A DNA stretch of 64,000 nucleotides from Progne subis subis (lineage: Eukaryota; Chordata; Aves; Passeriformes; Hirundinidae): contig JAKJHU010000155.1 of assembly GCA_022316685.1 (NCBI GenBank), forward strand, positions 868,001-932,000, given 5' to 3'. Within the stretch, counting starts at the first letter, position 1, and each line of letters starts with the position of its first letter. The translations under genes were made by a program, and so were the position numbers. Positions 15,872 to 31,525 of the stretch are shown here, in pieces. The notes beneath the pieces were generated by a model. The model was given only the letters and a program-made list of their open reading frames with translations. It had not been told where the DNA came from and ran no database searches.

Positions 15872-18507
15872 TGAGGGAACCCACCATAGGAAAGGACACC
15901 CCTGGCTTCAAGCTGCATCCTTAGTTATTTGCAATGATTTCCACACTGTGCAGGACTTTGTATACACATTCCACACCTTTTTGTCCTGCTTTCTGCACTG
16001 TGCTGATAACCCTCTCAGGATTTATGCACAAGCTTTTATTTTTAAATGAAAAAAGGACAAAATTGTAAAGTGCATTTCTCCCTTTCCTGATTTTTTTTTC
16101 CCCCGAAGTGGGCTGTGCTGAAGGGAGCAGTGCTATTTAGATGTCTTACCTATCTTGACCACTGATGCTTAGGCGGGATGGCTTGGAAGTATTTTTCCAG
16201 GATATTATGCTGGTGTCATAGCTGACTTCATTTCAGATAATTCAGTTCACTCTCCCTGTATTCTCCCTGTGGTTTCAGACAAATACAAGATCTTTTCTCC
16301 TCTCCAGTGCTAGCTAAGCAGGTTTTGTTGTGTTTCATGATATAGGTCACATATTTAATTTCATTTTTTTCCTCATGTGGCATCGTATTTTATGTGTCAA
16401 GAGCAATTTCCCATCTCATGTATTAATTTTTCTTTAAAAAGCAACCTGAAAATGTATGTATTCTGTGAAACTTTCTAGTATTTGCATATCATATTTACAC
16501 ATATACACAGCTTTGTTTCAGTTATTATTTTGGGATATACTCCCTGATATCTCATTTAAATTCTGAAGCATCCTGACCTAGTTATTTCTCCAGCAGATTT
16601 TGCCTCTCTTCTATGAAGTTTTTCTTTTGTACAGCCGTGGCATTTTACAAGCTAAACATAATAAATACATAATCTCAATCCTCAAAATCAGAAAAATAAT
16701 TATTTTATAGAATGACATCTTTAACATTTGCCTGTAATAAACACTGCAGCATGGAACTAAATAAATGTAATTACCTCCTCAGGAGGGTTTTGATTTTGGT
16801 TCTTGTTGTTTCTACCAGATTTCCTGCTGCCACTATAGGTACATCAATTTTGAACATTCATTGCATGTGCTTAGATGAGGGGTCCATAATTCCCTTTCTA
16901 TCAATATAGTTTTTCCATGTTCAGCAAAAGAGGCATGTGTGACCTTCAAAGTGGGCACTGCTCTCTTCTGACCTAGTTAATCTTATTCCAAGCCATTGTA
17001 GCCCAACAGATGGAGAGGAGAAATGGTAAGGCAGGCACAAGAAGCCTGGAAGCAAGATGCCACAGACAATGGTTTTAGAGGTCATCTTAGGGTTGTGACA
17101 GAAGGAGATGGATTGTTTGTTGCTGGATTTTTTTTTTTCTGTGTTTGTTTCATTTTGGTTCCTGCTTTGGGGTTCTTTTTGTTTGTTTCTTTCTTTGTTT
17201 TTCACCCCAAAGGATACAGGAAGTTAAGTTAGAATTTTATTTGAAGTAATACTTCTTGTCTCACTTAATGTTCTATTATTCTTATGCCATTTTTTTACTT
17301 GCTTCCAATCTTTACCCTTTTACCAAATATGCCCCTGGTCTCTAATGTCTAGGACATGTATGGAGTGACAGAGGCAGTGTGTGGCTGCATTCAAGTCCAG
17401 TTTGAGCAGAGTATCATCAAAAAGCTGAGGTGAGATAGCACTAGTGCATGAAAATACTGCCTTGCTGGAGAATGTACAGCCTGAGCCATATGAATATATG
17501 GAAAAAGGCTGAGTGGGTTGGCTTGTGACTCAGATGCCAACACACTGCTTTCAACTCAGGATTTTGTTAGGAGCAGTTTTAGAGCATTGCTGCCTGTTGA
17601 ACGGATTATAAAGTTCACTGACTTGATGTCATGAAGCTTTTGCACATGCTTAAGATGATGCACTTTTGCAGTTTATGTATTTTGGGGATACAAACCAGGG
17701 TTTAGCTGAACTGAAACAGCACCAGGGGTGCTACAATGAAGCCTCCTGTGCTCCCGCTACCTCCTCAGTGACCCCGCCGGGCGCCCGTCTGTTTGTCGGA
17801 CTGTAGGAACACAGCAGTGTCCTCTACAGCCACAGCAGCCTCTCCACAGGACAAACTCTCGGTGGAACACATACGGAACACATACATGGATGCTGAAAAC
17901 ATCACCTGGCAGTTCCTCTGACCCGGCCTGCAGGAGGCTGTCAGTGCAGCACTTGGTGAGTTAGCAGCACCCTCGCGTTCAAGGGGCTCATTTCTGCCCC
18001 TGCGGTCAGCAGTGCCACTGCATGGCGTGGTACCACTCACACTTTGTGTTATGTGCCTGCTCCTGATCCAAATCTTTAGATCTAGATTCAAAAATACATT
18101 TCTTCTTATTCTTGCTTACCTTGCTTCGGGCCTTTCAGAGCATGGTCTATTCACAGATTTGAGCCTTTATCTTTCACTACAAGAAGCCTGCTCTTTTGTT
18201 AGTTTCTAAATGTATTCTTTAAATGGAAGCTGAGATTCTCAACCACAGCTTCTTGACTTCATCTACATCACATAAAGAAAAACACAAACCACTATGAAAC
18301 TTGCAATAAAATCATAAGAGGTACCAACCCTTCACACACACAAATGATTAAAAAGAGTGTACATAGACAGATTGGCTCAGTAACACACCCTCAGCTCACT
18401 TACCATGCTTCTCTCTCATCTGAGCTGGTACTTCAGCCAATGACAAGCACACAAGTCTCACAAAGTAGCAAAAATTCCAAACTGAGAACATTCACGTCTT
18501 TTGTATT
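15872..18507. other. Intergenic FAM180B-C1QTNF4 (convergent 3' sides)
   Basis: The left side is the AT-rich FAM180B 3' UTR or flank. The rest shows no recognised gene. A CpG-containing patch with a 50-codon open frame at 17772-17921 is described under findings. Confidence 0.6.
16660..16665 (+). terminator. FAM180B: Candidate FAM180B polyadenylation signal AATAAA
   Basis: This is the first clear plus-strand AATAAA after the FAM180B stop, about 790 bp downstream. A second one is at 16737-16742. Which is used cannot be told from sequence. Confidence 0.4.
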
Positions 18508-18537
18508 TTTATTACATTCATTTTCATTACATTTATT
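18508..18537 (-). terminator. C1QTNF4: Candidate C1QTNF4 polyadenylation signals (two AATAAA)
   Basis: TTTATT on the + strand at 18508-18513 and 18532-18537 reads as AATAAA on the minus strand. They lie 350-380 bp past the C1QTNF4 stop, giving a short 3' UTR. Confidence 0.55.
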
Positions 18538-18887
18538 CCCTCCCCAGATGAACAAGGAAAGCCACCACACCCATTTCTCTCTGGATGCTGGAGATCTGCA
18601 GTAGTTCTCTGATCCTCAGCATTTCACTACACTGCCCCACCCCTGCCCCAAAACTACCTCATGCTTTATGTTAAACACCAACACAGGACGCACAGCTACA
18701 GCCCGAAAGGGCTCTCTACAGATGAATGGCACACACAGCAGCGGCCCTGCAGACAGGGCACAAGCGTGCAGCATAAGGAAAGCACTGGACACATGACAGC
18801 ATGCTCAAAGTAGAGGATGATATTCAGAGAAGCTATACCCCAGTTCATGGCATCTCGGCTCTTCTTATGCTCCTTTCACATCTGCAT

Positions 18888-22539
<3,652 letters not shown>

Positions 22540-23857
22540 GTTTTTCCTGACCTAGCCTGCTCCTCCTGGCAGCACTGAAGGTTGCTGAGAGAGCTGACTG
22601 ATGTCATTTTGAGGCCACTCTCTATCACCTTTGAAAGGCGATGGAGATCAGAGGAGACCCCTGGTGACTGGAGAAAGGCAAATGTGGTGCTCATCTTCAA
22701 AAAGGACAAGTGACACTACCTGGGAAACTACAGGGTGGTTGATCAGTTAGCCCCTCCCTTTGGTCACTGGGAAAATCATGGAATGTACTTGAACATGTAA
22801 TTTACCACATGTTATTTAATTGAGCATAGACTAGTCAAACTGATTGCCTTCTTGTGGGAAGCAATCAGTGGATGTCACCTGCATTTTAGCAAGGCTTTTG
22901 CTTCAGTCTCCCAGAACATTCCACTATCCAAATTGTGATGTTAGATATGTGGACTGCTAGAAAAGTGAAAAATTGACTGGATTATGAGGCTTGAGAACTA
23001 GTGTTTAATGTTTAATTTCAGGTGTCCTCTTCAGTATTATTTATCAATGTCCAGAGAAGCAGAAAGACTGATCAAGACTGCAGATGACACCAAAGCAGAT
23101 GGTTGACCAGTATCCTTGGAGGCACAGCTGCTGCTCAGAGGGACCCAGACAGACTGGTGGAATGGACCAAAAAGAAATTCAGTGACAATAAATGCAAAAT
23201 ACTATACCTGAATGGACTAACCTGTGTGTTGGTACAGACTGGTGATTGGCTGGTTCTGAGTCTGTCTGAAAAGGATCTGAAAAGGATCTAGGGATCCAGG
23301 AGAACAGTAATTTGTACCTGAGGTAGCGCTGTGCCCTGCATGTACTGAAGGCTTACAGCACTATGGGGTGCAGAACAAAACCACAGACTGTGATTATTCC
23401 TCTCCAGCTGGCACTTGAGTGACTCCAGAAGAGGGCAGCCAAGATGGCTGAGGTCTGGTGCACCTGCCCAACAAGGAGAGGCTGACTGAACGGGGCTTGT
23501 TTAGCATGGGAAAGAGAAAACTTTGCAGGGGATCTAGCAGCAGCCTTGCAGTGCCTTTAGTGGTTCCTGACAGTGCGAGGTAATGCACTGATGAGCATGG
23601 TGGAAGAATAACAGACAATGGTCATAAAATACAAAGGGGAAGACTCAGACCACATATAAGCAAAACAAGTCCATGATGAGGCAACTAAGAATGTAACAGT
23701 CTGCACAGAGATTGTGAGATCCCCATCCTTGGAAGTTTACAAACATGACTTGATTAAGCTGTTAGCAACCTGGTCTGCACACAGTGTTGGCCCTGCTTTC
23801 AGGCAGGAACTTGGACTAGAGACTTCCTAAGTCATGATTCCTTATTCTGTGACTGAA
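22540..23857 (+). repeat. CR1 LINE, long degraded copy with reverse-transcriptase remnant
   Basis: On the + strand the left part translates to a degraded CR1 ORF2 segment (PGDWRKANVVLIFKKDK, a typical CR1 RT stretch). It continues through CR1 3' regions to a 3' end near GACTTCCTAAGTCATGATTC. It has several stops and an apparent internal deletion between about 22,800 and 23,040. At roughly 1.3 kb it is one of the longest CR1 copies in the window. Confidence 0.85.
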
Positions 23858-26800
23858 TCCCATAGCTACTGCCTTATCGCTGTTAAAATTCACTCCCTAG
23901 TAACCCTAGCCATGGCACTTACATGGAATTAACCAGCTAACAGCAAGTCTAACAGACAGATTATTTTCCATCCAGCAAATTGAAGCATTTTCAGTGAAAC
24001 TATTAATCCATAGCCAAGTGTCACACATCTGCTTCCACGCTGTCTTTATTTTTCCTTACTTTGTAATTTATGTGTTCCTCAGGGCAATGACTGTCACTCT
24101 TCCCATGTCTGTACAGCATTTGGCTACTGCTGCCATTTAAACAATACTAATAGACCTTAATACCCCACCAAAAACTAAATCCCAAACTGTCACACTTGTG
24201 AGCTCAGCTTCTAGTTTAGCAGTATTATTTTTGTAGAGTGCTACATCTAGCATGACAGGCTCATTCCAGCTTCCAGCTTCCAAAATCAAGCCCTAAAGGC
24301 AAACTTATAAGGGCTATTAGATGTTCCTGATTCATACTCATTCATTGTTATTCCAGTGATCACCATGGTGTGGCTGCATGGAGAACCAGGGTGACTCTGA
24401 CATGGCTGCATGCTCTTGAGACAACAAATGACAGGAAAGGATTTGGCATTTGCATTTTTAGCAACAAGCCTGCTTCTCTGAAACACTGCCTGTGCTCCAG
24501 ACCTTGTTATCCAGTATATCCAGTAGTCAGGGGGGATACTGAAAGCACATCACTACTGGTCCAAAAAGCACAGAAAGACAAAGCAAACAAAGCTTAATAA
24601 AGTGTGTAGTGAATGTGACCTTCTGATCCTTCAAATTACCACTATCCTTGTTTCTGTTTGAAAGCTAATTCCTGTGTAATCAGATCACTTATTAAACATT
24701 GGATCACTCAGTACAGTTGCTAAGACCCTCTGCTGCTGCTGTCCCTTATTTATCAGGTCTTTCCAAAAGCAAGTCATTTAAATAGGGCAGTTAATGATGC
24801 TGCGCTTCCATTAGCAAGTTGTTTCCTTGACAGCTCCCACTCACCACTTTCAGCACGATTTAGGTTCTTTTAAAAATAATTTTAGAAAGTATCTAATAAC
24901 TGCCTCTCACACTAAACCAGTCTAAGAATAATTTGCCAATCATTAGGAAGACACATCCAGCTACAGGGTTGCCATAAACAGAGGCCACTCATGACAGCTT
25001 TTGGACTTGAGTATTGTCATAGTAATTCTGAAAGATAAAGCTGCCAAAATGTCATGTTCCTCACCCCAAAATTGTTTCTGGTGCCCAAGTCTCTTTTACT
25101 GGTATAGTTTTCTTCTGGCAGGGAAGAGACAGCACCGAGGATGTGAAGCTGGCCACGGACACTGTGCATCAGCCTTGAGTTCATGCTATGATCAAAGTTT
25201 TAAAACTGAAGAGTGAGGTGAAAGACCCAGGCTAGAGATGGAAAGTGGGTCTTCAGTATGTGGCAGCTGTATTATTCTCATTACACTTGCACACAAATCA
25301 GGGCCCTTTCTGCCCTACCCTGCCATTCCTTATTGTCCCAACACCACAGAAGCGTGGAATGAAGCTGAGCAGACCCAAGGGATAAATTAGGTAGGCTGCT
25401 GCTTTCACTTCAGGCAGTACCAGCAGGGACGGCAGCCCACAGAGAAGTCAAGAAACTATTTTTGGAATAGGAGGCACAAAATACATGATGCAGCTAAACA
25501 ATTCTCAAAGACACTGGCATTAAATTAGTGACCTGAAAAGAAGGGACTAAAATGGTACTGACTCACATAATAGAATAAGAGCTGCAAAACTTTCTTGAAA
25601 AGAAAGTCAGAACTCACCATTTGCATGACCCAGGAAATTTTAATAGCTTTGAGTTTGCTGGAGGTGATTTTTCTGTCCTGGAACAGAATCAATCCACCAG
25701 TGAAAAGACAATTAGTTTTACTCTTCTATTGAGACACACGGATTTACAAAAGGACATTCAACAATAGAAAGGTCACCCCATTTCTACACTTGCAGGACAG
25801 ACCTACTTGTGATACCCACAAGGGTTTTCTTTTTATTCCAAAATATTAATTATCCAGATTCCCTAGTCCTACCTTATGCAAGAGTCCTTTAATTTCAGCG
25901 GGAGTTTTGCCAGGAATATCACGAAGAATGAGATATGAAACAAAATTCAAGCAGTACAGTTGGATCAGCTGTTACTAAAAGGTTTTTTAAATCCTGTAAG
26001 CTGCAAGAGCAAAGTCCTGTTCTCCCTAGCTCTCACCCTAATATTTAAGGACAGCTGCAAATGTTTCAATTACTTGAATCATTGAAAGCCTGTGTAATGA
26101 ACATCCTTCTTGGACTATAGTTAGCAAGATTTCTTTTCCCAAGATACCACATACTGTCTGTTCCACTCATCCAATACAGATTAAGAGCATCAGATAATGA
26201 TGCAAAAGCATCAGTTCTTCCAACATCAAAGAGAAATTAATTGTAGCACATCCTCAAAAGCAAAATCTGTATAAGAGTACATGAGTAACAAAATCAGTGA
26301 TTTGCTTATGGCCCTAGCCTTTCTCTGCTTTTGGTGAACATGTTTTTTTTTTTTTTAACCATAGCACAATCCTGGGAGGTAAAACATTGTCTGAAGCATT
26401 CAGGATGCCTTTTGGAAACTATATGTCATTCCTTGAATGACAGACATGTATGGCATTAATATAGAAAGTGCTTAATTTTGAATGTTGCCCTGAGTCAAGG
26501 GAGAGTCCTTTAACATAATAAACGAGCTTCTGTGTACTTAAAGATATGTGGAAAGGAAAAAATTGTTTTCAAGTGCCTCAACTCTAGCCATACTCAGGAA
26601 AAGGAAATGGAGAGACTTTTTTGGCAGAAGCCACTACTGTTACCCTGCATTTCAGAATATGATTAAACCTGGTATTTCAAACAAAGCCCTAACAACTCTG
26701 TTTAAACTAAAATGATGTTACGTGAAATAATGTAAATTCACTGATCAAAATGAAAACATTAAGATTTTTCTTCTTTAACATCATTTAAGAAAATTTGTCC

Positions 26801-28157
26801 TACACATTTGAAGTGCCAGGGTGACACATTGCCTCTGCCTTTTGGGCTACTATTATATTTTAAAATATATTAATTTAGACAAAATGGTGTTTCAGTAGAG
26901 AAGATGGCTGAATAAATCCTAGGTGGGAGAATGAGTTATTCCAGCAAACTAATGCTTTAAGATGTAATAATTTTTACATCCTTTTCTAAATGAACACATT
27001 GCACAAATCCAACTCTCCACCATGTACACACTGCTCAAGAAAACACGACTAAAACTTCAAAGCAAAGAAACATACTCTAACACTGGCCAGAAGTGGAAGA
27101 GCAGAAAACATTGCTACAACATCTGAGTTTAAACTGTAGTTCATAAAATGTGATGAATAGTGTAAAGTTGTTTTGCACATGCAGTTAAATCAACTGTTGA
27201 TTATCAATCATTGAAATTAGACCAGAAATAAACAGTGAGAAAAACCAGACATTGATGGGAAGGAGTTCAGTGACAAACAGCTTCTGTGAAAGCAGAGACC
27301 AGAGGAGACTGGAAACCACACCTCGAGAAAAGCAAAGTCTGTTGCTGTGCAGTGTTTATTTAACACTGCTACCTTTAGACATAAAACACTGAGACCACTT
27401 CAACAGTTGGAATTTTCACATGGATCCCATTACAGTTATGGGAATGCCAAAGTTAAACCATCTCTTTTCTCACCCCCAAACATAATTTCCTTTTTTTAAC
27501 CTAGTTTATGTGTGCATTTCTTTTTCCTGGTGTGCACAGGAGATGCTGAGACTGTGGAATAAGGCTTTATTGGAGCATTTCATCTCTCCAAGCAGAAATC
27601 GTATTGCTGCACCAGAAGGCAGATCACACTGACATAAAGGATTAACAAAGAGTCTGGCCTGGAATACCAGGAGGTATTTTGATAGGCAAAAGAAAGTATC
27701 TGACACTTTGGCAGCAAATACCATAAAGATCTCAGTTAAGAGTGAGAGAGGAAGGCCCCAAAGGCAGACTGCACCCTACAATCACCTTCTAGAGAGAGAG
27801 GACTCAGAGAACTCAGAGGATGGAGTAGAGGACAATTTCTTTATTCTAGGTAGCTGGGCTAGAAGCCATGTAGCAGGAGGACTTTCCCACAGAAGTCTTG
27901 GGGTTTTTTGACTGTAAAGGTAAAACCATAGGAAGCGAATGACACTGCCAGGGAGACCATACAAGCAACAGACCTACTGGGCTGACAGACACTTTGTGAG
28001 AAAGAATGCTGAGTACAAGCAGTGCAATTTAGGCTATTCCAATGTGAAATTATTCTTTAAAAATGAACAAGACTTATTTACAGGGTTTTTATTTTAAATG
28101 TCTCACCTGGCTTAAGATACTTAATATAATGAATGTGGATATTAAAGATGTTTGTTT
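23858..28157. other. Gene-free interval
   Basis: AT-rich sequence without a supportable exon, RNA gene or clear repeat apart from short homopolymers (for example T14 near 26343). Confidence 0.5.
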
Positions 28158-28622
28158 GAGTCCAGAGAAAGGCTACAAAGATAACCAGAGGGCTGGAGCA
28201 CCGCTTCTATGAAGACTGGCTGAGAGAGCTGGATTTGCTCAATTTAAAGAAGAGAAGGCCTCAGGGTGACCTTACTGCAGCCTTCCAGAATCTACAGGGC
28301 TACGAGAAAGCAGAAGATGGACTTGTCACAAGGGCATGTAGTGATAGGACAAGGGGGAATGGCTTCACACTGAAAGAGTGTAGGTTTAGATTAGATACTG
28401 AGAAAAAGATCTTTCCAGTGAGGGTGGTGAAGCACTGGACCAGGTTGCCCAGAGAGTTGTGGATGCCTCATCCCTGGAAGTGCTCAAGGCTGGGCTGGAT
28501 GGGGCTTGGAGCAACCTGGTCTAGTGGAAGGTGTCCCTGCCCATGGCAGTGGGGGGTTGGAACTAAGTGATCTCTAAGGCCCCTTCCAACCTAAGCTATT
28601 ACATGATTGTATGATTCTATGA
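28158..28622 (+). repeat. CR1 LINE 3' end
   Basis: A well-conserved CR1 3' part: GGGCTGGAGCACCGCTTCTA, then the GAAGACTGGCTGAGAGAGCT and AAGCACTGGACCAGGTTGCC segments. It ends in CCCCTTCCAACCTAAGC and GATTGTATGATTCTATGA. Confidence 0.93.
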
Positions 28623-29048
28623 AATAAAATGGTTTTATTTCATCACCTGACAAAACTGGAATGAACAAGCAAGACACTAGTCAGTACCACAGCAGTGTTA
28701 AAGGAGAAGGTGAAGGGGAAGGCAATGAGTGTACAAATGAGAGACTCTTAAGAGGCAACTGAGGCAGAAAATTTAGAAGTGTTTACAAAAGACTTTTCTA
28801 GGTTGGAGACAAAATCTGAGAACCTCAGGAAAATGCAGATGGCTTCAGCATCCCAGATTACTGCTGTAATTTTTCTCTTTAAGTAAGAGGTTGTACAGGA
28901 AAAAGATAAAATTTTTTCCCCAATAACATATGAAGCATGGGGACTTTAGACTGCTCATACAGAAAGAGAAACTGTTTGGACAGCCCCACTGGCCACAAGC
29001 TTGTTAAGGCTTTCCTGAAGTGGCAGGATAGTTCAAATCCTTAGGGAC

Positions 29049-29084
<36 letters not shown>

Positions 29085-31285
29085 CTGCTTTAAACTCAAT
29101 TGGGTAAACTGAGCTGTGAGTGGCAAAGTGGAAACACTAGGTAGGCAGAATGACACTGCAATCAGTACTCTGGATTCAACTTGAATTCTAACCCCTTTAT
29201 TCTTTCTGTTTTATTGCTACACATCACATTACTGCTTTTTCTGGCAGTTTTCCTAAACTACTTCCTTCCAGTGAAGTAGAGTTTAGCTCTCAGGAAGATC
29301 CTCCACTCCCTCTGCTAACAAATGAAAATCCAGCAACACTTCAGAGACCATCAGTAGGTGTTTACTATAGGTAAATACACCTACAGTATAGGCAGATATT
29401 TGACTTCTTTTGAACCACACTTTCCTCTATGGACCTAAGCAACAGTTTGCTTCAGTGCAGCTGAATTAATATTTTCATCCTTCAATCACGCTCCCCAGAA
29501 GATGAGGTTCCTGGGCTATTCTCAGAGTTGATGCTGTATTTGTCAATTTTCTTTTAATCCTTAATTGTAATAAATACTTAGAGACATTAAAGTAAAGGTC
29601 ATCAAGAAAAGAGTAAATATTCCAGTTAAACACAGGCTATACAGGCTTTCCTTCCTGTTCCCTGTTCCCTTCCACTTTCATCCACATTCCCAGTCATCCA
29701 GCAGCACTGTATGGCACCATCAGCTGGGCAAAATCTTGCAGTGATTCTTCCATGTTCTTCTCTCAATTCCCCATTAAGAATGAGAGCAACTATTGACAGT
29801 AGGTTTATTTGTCCAGGATCTAATAGGAACCTGTAGAAAATGAGTCCCACAAAGATGTAGCAAATAGGAGAGCAATTTTGACTGTCTATACACTACAGGA
29901 ATTGCAACTTTTGTGTTACACCTTCCTGTTGAAGACTGTTGTCCTGGAAATTGTGATGATGTTACAAGAGATACTGGAGCTTGTGGTGTGCTCTCATGAC
30001 TTGCTCATTGTCCTCTCTGTAATGGCTTTATGTCCTCAATTTTCCTTCTGTGAGTTTGCTCCTGCACTCTGTATCAGCCAATATATGATTTTAATTTAAC
30101 TGCAACGTAAGGTCCTAATCAAACAAAGAACAAGTTTTAGGTTTTTCTTTTCTGTTTTCTTTCATAGCTGCATAGACACACCTTCTCCCTCTTTCTCACT
30201 TCAGTGGGCAAATAATCATAATTTTTTCCTGGAACTCTGCACCTGCAGAAGTTGTTTTCAAACCCTTCCCCCACTGACTGGAATGCTGCCCTCCAGTCAT
30301 TTCTCTAAGACCTGTCACATCACCCACCTGAGTAAAAGCTAGAGGGAATATGCTGGTTCTTTCTGGTTAATCATCAAGTCTCAAGTTAGGATAAACCTGC
30401 GGAGTCCAGCAGTGGTCCCCTATGGGACCTAATGGATAGCTGAGTACCAACTGGGATTACATGCCATGGCAAAAAAAAATATTTCTGTTTCATTGTTATG
30501 TCTGAACTCACTGTCTGCTATGAGATGATTTAGCAATCCAAGTTGGGTAAATCTGGTCTCCATCCTGACTACCTGCAGTTAACAGAAAACTTTCAGAAAG
30601 GATGAGATTAGTTTTACTTTGCTTGATAAATCAACTTCTAATGCTATGTTTTATCAATGGAAACATTGCTTTGGTCATTTCATCCATCTACAGTATACTT
30701 TGAGGAAAGGTCACATGCGACTGACTACTGTTTTCTGACAGTAGGCTTTGCAAATCTGTCTGAAAAAACTCCCCATGTACTGGGGCATATTCCTACAGGA
30801 ATGCTGCTCTCCTTGCGAGTTTTTTAGCGTGTCTTGACAGATAAGTCAGGAAAACATGCTGTCTTTTAACACCTGCCATCACACTCAGCCAAAACCCCAC
30901 ATTCATTTCTTTTCATGCCCTGCTGTTTCATTACCATAAAGAAACACAGAACACTGAATTGCACTGCAGTGCTGGTCTACACTGTCAACATGCAGCAACA
31001 TCTCAATTTGGAAATTCACTAAGCTCTAGTTTAGTGAAGAAGGTGATAAAAGGCATTAAGATCCATGTATTTTTCATCTCTGCGCTGTCACTTTCATTTC
31101 TGCTCCTCCTCCTGCTGGGTCAGGACACAGACCTCGAGCCAGAGAACAAGCATCATGCACTCAGCAGAGGTCAGTATTATTTCAGGATGAAAACTCTGTG
31201 TTGGGGAAAAAGAGGTGTCAGTCAAAGTCCACATATGCTAATGAGTCTTTTTTCTGGCCCTGTACTCCAACTGTCCAACTGGATA
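28623..31285. other. Gene-free interval
   Basis: No gene is recognised. It includes a 29-base poly-A run at 29053-29081. Confidence 0.5.
29053..29081 (+). repeat. Poly-A tract (29 A)
   Basis: An uninterrupted A homopolymer. No retroposon body with target-site duplication was recognised next to it. Confidence 0.93.
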
Positions 31286-31525
31286 ATAGAATCACAGAAT
31301 CACAGAATCATAGAATGATTTGGATTGGAAGCCACCTTAAAGATCACCTGGTTCCAACCCTCTGCCATGGGCAGGGACATCTTCCATTACACCAGGTTGC
31401 TCAGAGTCCCATCCAGCCTGGCCTTGAGCACTTCCAAGGATGGACATTCACAACCTCACTGGGCAACATGTTCTAGTGCTTTATCACCCTCACAGGAAAG
31501 AATTTCTTCCTATTATCCATGATAA
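31286..31525 (-). repeat. CR1 LINE 3' end, antisense
   Basis: Starts ATAGAATCACAGAATCACAG on the + strand, followed by GATTTGGATTGGAAGCCACC and CTGCCATGGGCAGGGACATC. This is the reverse complement of a CR1 3' terminus. It ends near ATTTCTTCCTATTATCC. Confidence 0.93.
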
